64,000 bases of DNA from VAXT01 sp963827725 (lineage in GTDB: Bacteria; Actinomycetota; Thermoleophilia; Gaiellales; Gaiellaceae): NCBI GenBank assembly GCA_963827725.1, contig CAWHBM010000001.1:248001-312000 (forward strand). The letters run 5' to 3'. The position numbers and the translations under genes are program-made. The notes under the pieces are model-generated. The model was not told the origin of the DNA. It saw only the letters and a list, made by a program, of their open reading frames with translations, and did no database searches. Within the stretch, counting starts at the first letter, position 1, and each line of letters opens with the position of its first letter. Of the stretch, positions 51,484-59,884 are shown in pieces.

Positions 51484-52330
51484 GAAGGCGGCGGCGTGAC
51501 TTCCGCGGCGCGGCCTTCCAGGCCCTCCTGCTCGCGTCGCTTGCGATCGCTTTCGTCACCCTCGGCACGCTGCTCGCCGACGTCGCCGGGAAGGGGATTC
51601 GAGTATCTCGACACTCGCTTCCTCACCGCCCCGCCGTCCATCGACCCCGAGCAGGCCGGCGCCGGGCCGGCGATCCTCGCGACGCTCTACCTCGGCATCA
51701 TCGTGCTGGTTGTCACCGTGCCGCTCGGCGTCGGGACGGCGATCTACCTCGAGGAGTACGCGGACAAGAATCGCTGGTACAACCGGCTGCTCGAGGTCAA
51801 CATCCAGAACCTCGCGGCCGTTCCCTCGATCGTCTACGGGATCCTCGGCCTCGCGTTCCTCGTCCGCGGCCTCGGCCTGGGACGGGTCGTGCTCGCGGGA
51901 GGGCTCATCCTCACGCTGCTCGTCCTGCCGACAGTGATCATCGCGGCGCGTGAAGCGATCCGGGCCGTTCCCGACTCGATCCGTCAGGGCGCGTACGCGC
52001 TCGGTGCCACTCGCTGGCAGGTCATCTCCCGCCAGGTCCTGCCGGCGGCCATACCCGGTATCGCGACCGGGTCGATCCTCGCGCTCTCCCGGGGCATCGG
52101 GGAAACCGCGCCGCTGATCATGATCGGCGCGCTCACCTACGTCGCTTTCAATCCGACGCTGCTCGGGCCGTTCACGGCACTGCCGATTCAGATCTACCAG
52201 TGGACGTCACTGCCGCAAGAGGAGTTCCGTCAAGCTCGCGGCGACGGCGATCATCGTTCTGCTCGCCATGTTGCTGACACTGAACGCCTTCGCGATCTGG
52301 CTCCGCAACCGCTACCAGCGGCGATGGTGA
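51480..52330 (+). CDS. pstA: Phosphate ABC transporter permease PstA, two frameshifts
   Basis: 282 aa after removing two extra bases (near 51600 and 52230). Blocks: LGVGTAIYLEEYADKNRWYN, VNIQNLAAVPSIVYGILGLA, REAIRAVPDSIRQGAYALGA, the coupling loop ATRWQVISRQVLPAAIPGIA and GIGETAPLIMIGALTYVAF. The end reads AMLLTLNAFAIWLRNRYQRRW. GTG start overlaps the pstC stop by 4 bases; the stop overlaps the pstB start by 7. Partner of PstC in the membrane. Confidence 0.9.
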
Positions 52331-53161
52331 GCGCGACGCCCGGTCCGCATCGAGGCGTTGCGGCCGAGCGCCCGGTGCCGGGGACGCGAGAGGTCGTGTT
52401 CGACATCCGCGACCTCACCGTCTCGTACGACGGCGAGCCGGCGATCAGTGGCGTCACGTTCGAGGCCTATCGCAACTTCGTGACCGCGATCATCGGCCCC
52501 TCGGGCTGCGGCAAGAGCACGTTCATCCGCTGCCTGAACCGCATGAACGACCTCATTCCCGGCGCAGCGGTCGAGGGGACGATCCTCTACCACGGGCGGA
52601 ACTCTACGGCCGCGACGTCGATCCGGTCGAGGTGCGCCGGCGGATCGGCATGGTCTTCCAGAAGCCGAACCCGTTTCCGAAGTCGATCTACGACAACGTC
52701 GCCTTCGGCCCGCGCGTGCTCGGGATGACGAAAGACCTCGACGAGCGCGTCGAGCGAGCGCTCCAGCAGGCGGCGCTCTGGGACGAGGTCAAGGACCGCC
52801 TGAAGAAGAGCGCGCTCAGCCTCTCGGGGGGCAGCAGCAGCGGCTCTGCATCGCGCGCGCGCTCGCCGTCGAGCCCGACGTGATCCTGATGGACGAGCCC
52901 GCCTCGGCGCTCGACCCGATCGCGACGACGCGCATCGAGGACCTGATGCACGAGCTGAAGAAGGACTACACGATCGTGATCGTCACCCACAACATGCAGC
53001 AGGCGGCGCGCGTCGCCGACATGACCGCGTTCTTCAGCGTCGAGCAGCGCGACGAGGGGCAGCGCGCGGGGGTCCTCGTCGAGTACGACGTGACGCCGAA
53101 GATCTTCACGCAGCCGTCCGACAAGCGAACCGAGGACTACGTCACGGGGCGGTTCGGATGA
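52324..53161 (+). CDS. pstB: Phosphate ABC transporter ATPase PstB, two frameshifts
   Basis: 279 aa after restoring two missing bases (one C near 52605, one G in the G-run near 52833). Walker A IIGPSGCGKSTFIRCLNRMN, Q-loop MVFQKPNPFPKSIYDNVAFG, signature LSLSGGQQQRLCIARAL (restored), Walker B DVILMDEPASALDPIATTRI and switch VTHNMQQAARVADMTAFF. The NPFPKSIYDN block is specific to PstB. Energises high-affinity phosphate uptake; also forms the PhoU contact for signalling. Confidence 0.93.
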
Positions 53162-53851
53162 GTGAGCGGATGAGGGTCACACTCCAGGAGGAGCTGGATT
53201 CGCTCCAGGCGAACCTGCTCGACGAAGGCGAGCTCGTCCTGCGCGCCCTCCGCGGCGTCGATCAACGCCCTCCGCGGAGCCGACACCGAGCTGGCCGACG
53301 AGGTGATCGCGTTCGACGACGAGGTCGACCGCCTCTACCTGTCGATCGAGCAGGGAATCGAATCGCTGCTCGCGCGGCAGACGCCCGTCGCGATCGACCT
53401 TCGCTTCGTGCTCGCGACGCTGCACTCCAACCTGCACCTCGAGCGCATGGCCGACCTCTGCGTGACGATCGCGAAGCTGACGAAGCTCGCGCACGGCTCC
53501 CGCCCGACGAGGAGCTCGTCCAGGGCTTCGACGAGATGGCCTCGCGCGCCGAGGAGATGATCCGCGTCGCGCTCGACGCTTCGTCGGAGCGCGATCTCGA
53601 GGGCGCCGAGATCCTCGTCGACCTCGACGAGCTCATCGACCGCACGAACCGGCGCGTCGTCAAGCACGTCCTCGAGCTGGGCGGCGACCCGGCGCTGCAG
53701 CGAGTGGGGGCTGCGCATGATCATCGTCTCCCGCTGCCTCGAGCGGATCGGCGACCACGCGGTCGACATCGGGGAACAGACGGCATATCTGGTGACCGGC
53801 GAGTTCCGCGAGTTCACCGACGCCTCGCACCCCGAGCGCGTCGACACCTAG
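53158..53851 (+). CDS. phoU: Phosphate signalling protein PhoU, three frameshifts
   Basis: About 230 aa after correction; two three-helix PhoU repeats. Repeat 1: VIAFDDEVDRLYLSIEQGIE and AIDLRFVLATLHSNLHLERM, with the E-x-x-x-D and LERM metal/contact residues. Repeat 2: AEILVDLDELIDRTNRRVVK and LRMIIVSRCLERIGDHAVDI. Breaks near 53262, 53505 and 53710. ATG overlaps the pstB stop. PhoU restrains PhoR and PstB when phosphate is ample; with a kinase lacking any sensor domain, it may be the main input here (inference). Confidence 0.9.
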
Positions 53852-53874
53852 CCCTCCTAGAATCCCGCCCGCAG

Positions 53875-54495
53875 ATGCGACTCGCCCTCGTTCCCAAGAC
53901 GACTGAGTTCTACGACCTGTTCACGCGTGCGGGCGAGAACATGCTCGAGACCGCGCGCCTCGCGGAGCGCCGCTTCCGAGAGTTCCCTGAGACCGAGATC
54001 CACCAGAAGGACGTGAAGCAGCTCGAGAACCAGGGTGACGATCTGACCCGGGAGATCATCGAGCTCCTGAACACGCAGTACATCACCCCGTTCGACCGAG
54101 AGGACATCTACGACCTCGCGAAGGCGATCGACGACGTCGTCGACTACATCGAGAACGCCTCCGACCTGCTCGGCCTCTACAAGGTCGACACGCGGATGGA
54201 GCAGTCTGTTGAGCAATGCCGCGTGCTCGTCGGCGCCGCCGAGCACTTGGCGCAAGCACTCTCCGAGCTCCGCCACCTCCGGCGCGCAGAGCCGCATATC
54301 GTCGGGGTCAAGGGCCTCGAAGACGAAGGCGACCGGATCGTGCGGGGCGCAATCGCCGCCCTCTTCGAGGGACATGCGAGCGACCCCGTGGAGATCATCC
54401 GCTGGAAGGACATCTTCGAGGCGCTCGAAGACGCGGTCGACGCCTGCGAGACGGCCGCCGACCTCGTCGGGAACATCGTCGTCAAGAACGTCTGA
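53875..54495 (+). CDS. DUF47/PhoU-like Pit accessory protein
   Basis: 206-aa all-helical protein of the DUF47 (TIGR00153-like) family, distantly related to PhoU. Typical segments: LVPKTTEFYDLFTRAGENML, HQKDVKQLENQGDDLTREII, TPFDREDIYDLAKAIDDVVD and RWKDIFEALEDAVDACETAA. Such proteins are nearly always beside a PiT phosphate transporter, as here (8 bases upstream), and are thought to regulate it. Intact frame, unlike the pst genes just before it. Possible ribosome site is weak. Confidence 0.9.
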   Translation: MRLALVPKTTEFYDLFTRAGENMLETARLAERRFREFPETEIHQKDVKQLENQGDDLTREIIELLNTQYITPFDREDIYDLAKAIDDVVDYIENASDLLGLYKVDTRMEQSVEQCRVLVGAAEHLAQALSELRHLRRAEPHIVGVKGLEDEGDRIVRGAIAALFEGHASDPVEIIRWKDIFEALEDAVDACETAADLVGNIVVKNV

Positions 54496-54502
54496 GAGGG
54501 AA

Positions 54503-55603
54503 GTGGACGACCTCACGCTCGTCGCCGTCGTCGTGATCGCGCTGTTCTTCGACTTCACGAACGGGTTTCACGACACCGCAAACTCGATCGCAACGAGCGT
54601 TTCGACGCGGGCGCTCTCTCCGCGGAAGGCCGTCATCAGCTCGGCGATCCTCAACTTCATCGGCGCGTTCTTCTTCTTCGAGGTTGCTGCGACCGTTGCC
54701 AAGGGAATCGTCGATCCTGAGGTGATCACGCTCGAGGTCGTGCTCGCCGGGCTCGTCGGCGCGATCACCTGGAACCTGATCACGTGGTATCTGGGGCTGC
54801 CGTCGAGCTCGAGCCACGCACTGATCGGCGGGATCATCGGGTCCGCCGTCGCCGCCACGGGCGGTTTCGCAGTCGTCCAGTGGGACGGCCTGAAGGAGAA
54901 GGTGCTCATCCCGTCGCTCCTCGCTCCGACCATCGGCCTCCTTCTCGCCGCAGCGCTGATGACCGTGCTGTTGTGGCTCATCCGGAAGCGCGCACCCGGA
55001 CCGGTGAACAGGCTGTTTCGTCGCTTGCAGCTCGTCTCGGGTGGATTCGTAGCCTTCACTCACGGCACGAACGACGCCCAGAAGACGATGGGCGTGATCA
55101 CGCTCGCCCTGATCGTGTCCGGCCATCAGTCCGCCGAGCATTTCGAGGTCCCTCTCTGGGTGGTGATCAGCGCCGCGACTGCGATGGCCATGGGGACCTA
55201 TGCGGGCGGCTGGCGCATCATCAGGACATTGGGGAGCCGCGTCGCGAAGCTCGAGCCACCACAGGGCTTTGCGGCGCAGACCTCGTGCGCTGCCATCCTC
55301 TGGGTGACGGCGCGTTACGGGTTTCCGGTCTCGACGACGCACACGATCAGCGGCTCGGTTCTCGGTGCGGGCGCGAGCACACGCCTTTCGGCGGTGCGCT
55401 GGGGCGTAGCCGGCAACATCCTGGTCGCCTGGGTGCTGACGATTCCGTGCGCGGGCCTGGTCGGCGCGGGAATGGAGGCGATCACGCGTCTGCCGGGTGG
55501 TGTTGCCTACGTTGTCGCGCTCACGGTGGCCATTGCGGGCCTGGCGTTCGCCGCCCGTAGCCTCGAGACGCGCCGCCTGCGGGCTCGAGCCGCAACGGCT
55601 TGA
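54503..55603 (+). CDS. pit: PiT-family inorganic phosphate transporter
   Basis: 366 aa, about 10-11 helices. The duplicated PiT signature is clear: FDFTNGFHDTANSIATSVST with ITWYLGLPSSSSHALIGGII in the first half, and GFVAFTHGTNDAQKTMGVIT with TARYGFPVSTTHTISGSVLG in the second. It couples metal-phosphate or phosphate uptake to the proton gradient, complementing the high-affinity PstSCAB system. GTG 54503 follows GAGAGGGA. Paired with the DUF47 gene. Confidence 0.95.
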   Translation: MDDLTLVAVVVIALFFDFTNGFHDTANSIATSVSTRALSPRKAVISSAILNFIGAFFFFEVAATVAKGIVDPEVITLEVVLAGLVGAITWNLITWYLGLPSSSSHALIGGIIGSAVAATGGFAVVQWDGLKEKVLIPSLLAPTIGLLLAAALMTVLLWLIRKRAPGPVNRLFRRLQLVSGGFVAFTHGTNDAQKTMGVITLALIVSGHQSAEHFEVPLWVVISAATAMAMGTYAGGWRIIRTLGSRVAKLEPPQGFAAQTSCAAILWVTARYGFPVSTTHTISGSVLGAGASTRLSAVRWGVAGNILVAWVLTIPCAGLVGAGMEAITRLPGGVAYVVALTVAIAGLAFAARSLETRRLRARAATA

Positions 55604-55614
55604 AACGCAGGACC

Positions 55615-55637
55615 TTGCGCGCTTAACGGACGCGCAA
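55615..55637 (+). terminator. Hairpin after pit, possible terminator
   Basis: TTGCGCG (55615-55621) and CGCGCAA (55631-55637) with a 9-base loop, 12 bases after the pit stop. Short and without a T-run, so weak as a terminator by itself. Confidence 0.4.
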
Positions 55638-55660
55638 AGTACCCTTAACCAAGCCCTCGC

Positions 55661-55673
55661 TATACAGAGCCTG
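55661..55673 (+). promoter_or_regulatory. -10 element and probable leaderless start for htrA
   Basis: TATACA at 55661-55666 is a good -10 hexamer. The expected transcription start, about 7 bases on, coincides with the GTG at 55673, and no ribosome site lies upstream. A leaderless mRNA is therefore likely. No convincing -35 is seen. Confidence 0.5.
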
Positions 55674-56887
55674 TGCAGATCCCCTTGCGCAAAGACTCAT
55701 TGCCGATGGCCACCGCGCTGCTCGTCGCCGCAGTCGCGGGCGGTGGCGTCGCGGTTGCGATCGCGTCATTCGTCGGCGTCGGTGGGCACACGACGACGGT
55801 GCGCATCGTCACTCCAGAATTCAACCCTCCCAGCGAGGCCTCGCGCTCGACGAGCGGTCGCGCGATGAGCATCCCCGAGATCTACGAGCGAGATGCGCCG
55901 GGCGTCGTCCAGGTGACCTCGACGGCGACGGTCGACTTGCCCCGAAGCGAGTGGTTCGGGAACTCGTTCGTGCCCGGGACGGAAGTGCAGCGTCATCTCG
56001 GCTCGGGCTTCGTGATCGACAAGGCCGGCTACATCGTCACGAACGAACACGTGGTGGCCGACGCCAAGGCGATTTATGTGAGCTTCTCGAACAGCGACTC
56101 GATGAAGGCGCGGGTCGTCGGCAGGGACCGATCCACCGACATCGCGCTTCTCAAGGTCGCAGCGAGCTCGCGGGCGCTGAAGCCGCTCGAGCTCGGGGAC
56201 TCGGACACCGTTCAGGTTGGTGACCAGGTCGCTGCGATTGGCAACCCTCTCGGCTATAGCCGGAGCATCAGCGCCGGAATCGTCAGCGCGCTTCAGCGCT
56301 CGCTCAGGTCCCCCGACGGAAGTCCGATCGACCGCGTGATCCAGACCGACGCTCTCCTGAACAACGGCAACTCGGGCGGCCCGCTGTTGAACGCGCGGGG
56401 CCAGGTGGTCGGCGTCAGCTCGGCGGTCGCCAACTGGGGAGGCGGCACCCGGGAGAACACGGGCATCGGCTTTGCGATCCCGATCAACACCGTTCGCGAT
56501 GTCGTCGCCCAGCTGAAGGCCCACGGCCGGGTCGACCACCCACTTTTCGGTGTCATCGGCCGCGAGGTCACTGACACGACCGCGAAGCAGTTCAATCTCC
56601 CCGTCCGAAGCGGAGTGCTCGTCGAGCGCGTCATCTCCGGCAGTGGCGCAGAGCAGGCCGGACTGCTCGGCGGCGCGAGCGGGGTCGTCGTGGAAGGCGA
56701 GAGCTATCAGCTCGGCGGCGACCTGATCGTCAAGGCAGGCGGCCAGGACGTCACTTCCCCCGAACGCCTGCGCGAGATCGTCTCCGAGCACAAGCCCGGC
56801 GACACGCTCTCGGTCGAGTACTACCGCGGAACCGAGCTCAGGAGCGCAGACGTGAAGCTTGGTCGGCAACCTCCCTCTCCCCAGTAA
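55673..56887 (+). CDS. HtrA/DegP-like membrane-anchored serine protease
   Basis: 404 aa. One membrane anchor (ALLVAAVAGGGVAVAIASFV, residues 15-34), a trypsin-like domain with His126 in IVTNEHVVAD, Asp156 in RSTDIALLK and Ser234 in NNGNSGGPLLN, and one C-terminal PDZ domain (about 300-395, VRSGVLVERVISGSGAEQAG). Outside-facing quality-control protease that degrades or refolds damaged envelope proteins. GTG start with a -10 box 7 bases upstream. A strong terminator follows. Gene lies after the phosphate locus but looks independent. Confidence 0.93.
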   Translation: MQIPLRKDSLPMATALLVAAVAGGGVAVAIASFVGVGGHTTTVRIVTPEFNPPSEASRSTSGRAMSIPEIYERDAPGVVQVTSTATVDLPRSEWFGNSFVPGTEVQRHLGSGFVIDKAGYIVTNEHVVADAKAIYVSFSNSDSMKARVVGRDRSTDIALLKVAASSRALKPLELGDSDTVQVGDQVAAIGNPLGYSRSISAGIVSALQRSLRSPDGSPIDRVIQTDALLNNGNSGGPLLNARGQVVGVSSAVANWGGGTRENTGIGFAIPINTVRDVVAQLKAHGRVDHPLFGVIGREVTDTTAKQFNLPVRSGVLVERVISGSGAEQAGLLGGASGVVVEGESYQLGGDLIVKAGGQDVTSPERLREIVSEHKPGDTLSVEYYRGTELRSADVKLGRQPPSPQ

Positions 56888-56901
56888 GGAGCCGACCACC
56901 T

Positions 56902-56929
56902 GACGGTCCCGGTCCCGGCCGGGACCGTC
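56902..56929 (+). terminator. Rho-independent-type terminator after htrA
   Basis: GACGGTCCCGG (56902-56912) pairs perfectly with CCGGGACCGTC (56919-56929) over a 6-base loop. The next bases are TCTTCCCCTT, a T/C-rich tail. It begins 14 bases after the htrA stop. Confidence 0.8.
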
Positions 56930-56953
56930 TCTTCCCCTTGCAAGACTGGCGCC

Positions 56954-58021
56954 ATGATCGAGTCGCGCTTCGCCGAGACCGCCTCCTTCTCGGTCGGCGT
57001 CGAGGAGGAGTTGATGGTTCTGGACGCGGAGTCGCTGGCGCTCGCTCCCCGTGCGGCAGACCTGATCGCCGCGTCCCAGGAAGCTGACCTCCCCGGCACG
57101 CTGAAGAGCGAGCTCTTCGCCTCGGCGCTCGAGCTCAATACCGGTGTCTGCGAGTCGGCAGCCGACGCGGCGATCGCGCTCGCCGAGCTTCGGCGCGGGG
57201 CGGCACGGCTCGCGGAGGAGCGTGGCCTGAAGTTGGCGGCGGCCGGCAGTCATCCCTTCAGCCCTCCTCTGGAGCAGGAGATCGCGGATGAGCCGCGCTA
57301 CCTCGAGTTCGTCGAATACGCGGGCGTCTCGGCCCGTCGGCAAGGGGTGAGCGGGCTTCACGTCCACATCGGCATGCCGAGCGCCGAGGCGTGCTTCCAC
57401 GCGCTGGAGGGCGTGCTGCCCTGGCTGCCCGTGGTGCTCGCCTGGTCGGCGAACTCGCCGTACCTCGCCGCCGAGGAGACGGGCCTGGTCTCCAATCGGG
57501 CCGAGGTGCTTTCGCAGCTGCCGCGGAACGGCGCTCCCCCGGCGTTTCGCTCCTACTCCGAGTGGGAGGAGTACGCAGAGCGCTTCATCCGCCTGGGGGT
57601 CGCCGACGACTACACGAGGTTCTGGTGGGACATCCGGCCGCATCCGCGCTTCGGCACCCTGGAGGTCCGGATGCCCGACCAGCCGACAGAGCTCGAGCGC
57701 ACCGTCGGCTTCGTCGCCTTGCTCAAGGGCCTGTGCGACGCGGTCCTCGAGCGCCCGCAGGTTCCCTACGACCCGGCTGGACGCGGGATGTATCAGCAGA
57801 ACCGCTGGGCGGCCTCGCGCTTCGGGCTCGCCGCGGAGCTCGTGCATCCAAACGGCCAGGAGACCGCGCGGGCCTCGGATCTCGTTGTCGAGCTCGCCGC
57901 CCTGGCCGGCGAGGACGGCCTCGACCCCGCGCGGATGGAAGCCGACCGCCAGCTCGAGGTGGGGCGAGCCCACGGCCTCGAGGCAGTCTGCGCAGACCTG
58001 GTCGAGCGCACGGTAACTTGA
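56954..58021 (+). CDS. Glutamate-cysteine ligase family 2 (GCS2/YbdK) carboxylate-amine ligase
   Basis: 355 aa. Family pattern: SVGVEEELMVLDAESLALAP at the N-terminus with metal-binding glutamates, LKSELFASALELNTGVCESA, GVSGLHVHIGMPSAEACFHA, SANSPYLAAEETGL and FWWDIRPHPRFGTLEVRMPD. YbdK-type enzymes make gamma-glutamylcysteine weakly; in actinobacteria related proteins supply EgtA-like activity or act on unknown amines. No partner gene. ATG 56954 follows the htrA terminator by 24 bases. Confidence 0.9.
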   Translation: MIESRFAETASFSVGVEEELMVLDAESLALAPRAADLIAASQEADLPGTLKSELFASALELNTGVCESAADAAIALAELRRGAARLAEERGLKLAAAGSHPFSPPLEQEIADEPRYLEFVEYAGVSARRQGVSGLHVHIGMPSAEACFHALEGVLPWLPVVLAWSANSPYLAAEETGLVSNRAEVLSQLPRNGAPPAFRSYSEWEEYAERFIRLGVADDYTRFWWDIRPHPRFGTLEVRMPDQPTELERTVGFVALLKGLCDAVLERPQVPYDPAGRGMYQQNRWAASRFGLAAELVHPNGQETARASDLVVELAALAGEDGLDPARMEADRQLEVGRAHGLEAVCADLVERTVT

Positions 58022-58026
58022 TAGGC

Positions 58027-58317
58027 GTGCCCGTCCAGTCGGAAACCCTGCAGGTGAGCGGCATCCGCTGCGAGCGCTGCGTCGGCCGCTTGGCTGCAAC
58101 GCTTCGCGACGAGCCGGGGCTCGAGCAGGCGAACGCCAACCTGATGGGCCAGGTCACGCTCTCCTGGGACGACGAGCAGACGAGCCGCGACGCGCTCGTT
58201 GCCGCGCTGGCTCGCGGCGGCTTCCGCCTACTCGAGGCTAACCGAGAGCGCTGCCTAATGAGTGCACGCAGGGCGACTGCGGTGTTGCTTTCTCGTGTAG
58301 CCTGGCCGTCGGCCTAG
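58027..58317 (+). CDS. Heavy-metal-associated (HMA) domain protein
   Basis: 96 aa from GTG 58027. An HMA fold is evident: VSGIRCERCVGRLAATLRDE with the M/I-x-C-x-x-C metal site (IRCERC), then LMGQVTLSWDDEQTSRDALV and ALARGGFRLLE. Such small proteins carry copper or mercury to ATPases or regulators. No P-type ATPase follows. The last ~20 residues (SARRATAVLLSRVAWPSA) are not part of the domain and extend toward a stretch of different composition, which may mark a junction. Start lies 5 bases after the GCS2 stop. Confidence 0.8.
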   Translation: MPVQSETLQVSGIRCERCVGRLAATLRDEPGLEQANANLMGQVTLSWDDEQTSRDALVAALARGGFRLLEANRERCLMSARRATAVLLSRVAWPSA

Positions 58318-58349
58318 GTCAGAGCGGCGCATCTGCGCGCCAGACACGT

Positions 58350-58511
58350 ATGGTGATGCTCCCGGCAGGAGCGAGCGCAGAGAGGAAGGCGGCGAACGTG
58401 GAATGCGCGCTTCGCCTGCCTGTGCAGACTGTCTTGAGTAGCCTGAACGGCTTCGCAGCCAGGCTCTCGGATCAGGAACTGGCGCGGGTTCTCTGGGGCC
58501 GCGAGATCTAG
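58350..58511 (+). CDS. Small hypothetical ORF (53 aa)
   Basis: Reads MVMLPAGASAERKAANVECA and ends LSDQELARVLWGREI; it looks protein-like but matches nothing. After its stop another frame continues with coding character (VVEARKRELEQRLGVKRDTD, ending near 58655), so one gene of about 100 residues may be broken here. The stretch 58320-58740 is clearly lower in G+C (about 57%) than the window. Confidence 0.35.
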   Translation: MVMLPAGASAERKAANVECALRLPVQTVLSSLNGFAARLSDQELARVLWGREI

Positions 58512-58703
58512 GTGTCCTTGCAGGTGGGGGTAGCTGGGTAGAGAGGATAGACTCGCAAGACGAGGCTGTGGTAGAGGCAAGGAAGAGGGAACTGGAACAG
58601 CGGCTCGGCGTCAAGAGAGACACAGATACAACACTGCGGCATTTAGCGGTTTAGCGGAGTGCTAGGCTGGTAGCAGCTTGCTAGACTGAAAGACGAGCTA
58701 GAT

Positions 58704-59249
58704 GTGAAGGTAGATACGGATCGCTGGGTTTACTTGTCGCATACGTGGACGGCGTGGATGTCGAGACGCGCACGGACGAGTGGGAGACAGAGATACGGGT
58801 CAAGAGCGAGTCTGGGTGGCAGCACGCGCTCCTTGGTTTCGCGGCCGAGTTCACGAAGTCTCAGCTCGCGGGGATCGCCACGGAGCCGGACATTCGGCTT
58901 GTCGAGCGCAACACGTATCTGTCAGCCATACCCATCGTTTGCCGAGTGCCTCAGGTCGTCTTCCCGACTCCGACAGCAACTAAGGGCGGCGTTCCTGCGA
59001 GCCCATCCAACGCTCTCCACCAAGCCTCTTCGCGGTCCCTTCAACGTCCGCGTCGCGACGAATGCCACCTATCGCACCTCTCCTCGCGTCGGGTACGCCC
59101 TAGCTCGCTTCACCCATCCGCGGCTGCGCCCGGCGAAGCAGCTGGAGGTGTTTCGTCGTGACCCAGGCTCTTCGTGGTGTCATTTGGGGTCGACCAACGG
59201 GTATTCGTGTGATCGCTGCTGGTCGGACGACGTACTAGTGAACGTCTGA
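58704..59249 (+). pseudogene. Unassigned gene, frames interrupted
   Basis: Coding character moves between frames: MKVDTDRWVYL (58704), then VAYVDGVDVETRTDEWETEI with HALLGFAAEFTKSQLAGIAT and PDIRLVERNTYLSAIPI (58736-58960), then from about 58980 LRAAFLRAHPTLSTKPLRGP, VGYALARFTHPRLRPAKQLE and SWCHLGSTNGYSCDRCWSDD to a TGA at 59247. About 175 residues in total if joined. A CHLGSTNGYSCDRC pattern could bind zinc. I do not recognise the family. Lower G+C and different codon use suggest transferred DNA. Confidence 0.45.
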
Positions 59250-59300
59250 GGGTCTGGCTGCTACGGCCTGCTGATGCGATGAATTGCTGACCGAAGCGCT

Positions 59301-59771
59301 CTAGCGGTCTCTCTCCTCGCTGCCTGCGACCCGGTCGCCGAGCAGGCCGGGTGACTCTGCGGGCAGAGCGCCCCCTTCCTGGGTGCCTTCCCTCATCTGC
59401 GCTCGCTCCTCGGCGGCGGGCATGACGCCGTCTCGCCGCGCCTGTTCTTCGGACGAGCGCGAGGGGTCGCCTGCGGTGGTGTCACCGAAACCCTCGGTTC
59501 CGGGGGCCGGTGCGCTGGACGCGATGCCGTAGTGCTCGGCGACCGCCCGCTCGTCGAACTCCCCGTTCAGCTTGGGCGAGTCGCAGAAGAGGTTCTTTGG
59601 CACGGTGAGCCGCACCGTCTGCTCGCTCTCGTCCACCTTGGCGAACTCGCGGGGAACGGCGTGCTTGGACTTCCGAAGCGCCCCTTGCTCGACGATCAGA
59701 AAGTCCCCGGTCTCCCCGACCACCGTCCCTACCTTCTTGTCCTCGTACGTGACGACCTGGTAGCCGTTCAT
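59301..59771 (-). CDS. PRC-barrel-like protein
   Basis: 156 aa. Residues 1-75 form a small beta-barrel-like domain with PRC-barrel features: YQVVTYEDKKVGTVVGETGD then FLIVEQGALRKSKHAVPREF and VDESEQTVRLTVPKNLF. The remainder is low-complexity and acidic (GTEGFGDTTAGDPSRSSEEQ) and probably disordered. Such proteins are often stress-related in soil actinobacteria; the divergent neighbour is a stress-type ECF sigma factor. Function unknown. ATG 59769-59771 is preceded by GGAGGA. Confidence 0.75.
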   Translation of the reverse strand: MNGYQVVTYEDKKVGTVVGETGDFLIVEQGALRKSKHAVPREFAKVDESEQTVRLTVPKNLFCDSPKLNGEFDERAVAEHYGIASSAPAPGTEGFGDTTAGDPSRSSEEQARRDGVMPAAEERAQMREGTQEGGALPAESPGLLGDRVAGSEERDR

Positions 59772-59884
59772 GTCATCCTCCTTCGCTTGCGTTTCCTGCG
59801 AGGTACCCGGGAAGTGCGACCACTAAGCACGCGAACGGGAATAGGCCCGCTTCGCAGGACGTTTGCGGTTGCTAGGGTCGCCGG

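Noticed and set aside
55766..58099. Minus-strand open frame of 777 codons opposite htrA and the GCS2 gene
   Set aside because: Spans two unrelated, well-supported plus-strand genes and their terminator; low-complexity composition typical of antisense frames in this codon bias.
58704..59249. Single intact 181-residue protein
   Set aside because: The middle of that frame is serine/arginine-rich noise while another frame is protein-like there, so the coding path changes frame at least twice.
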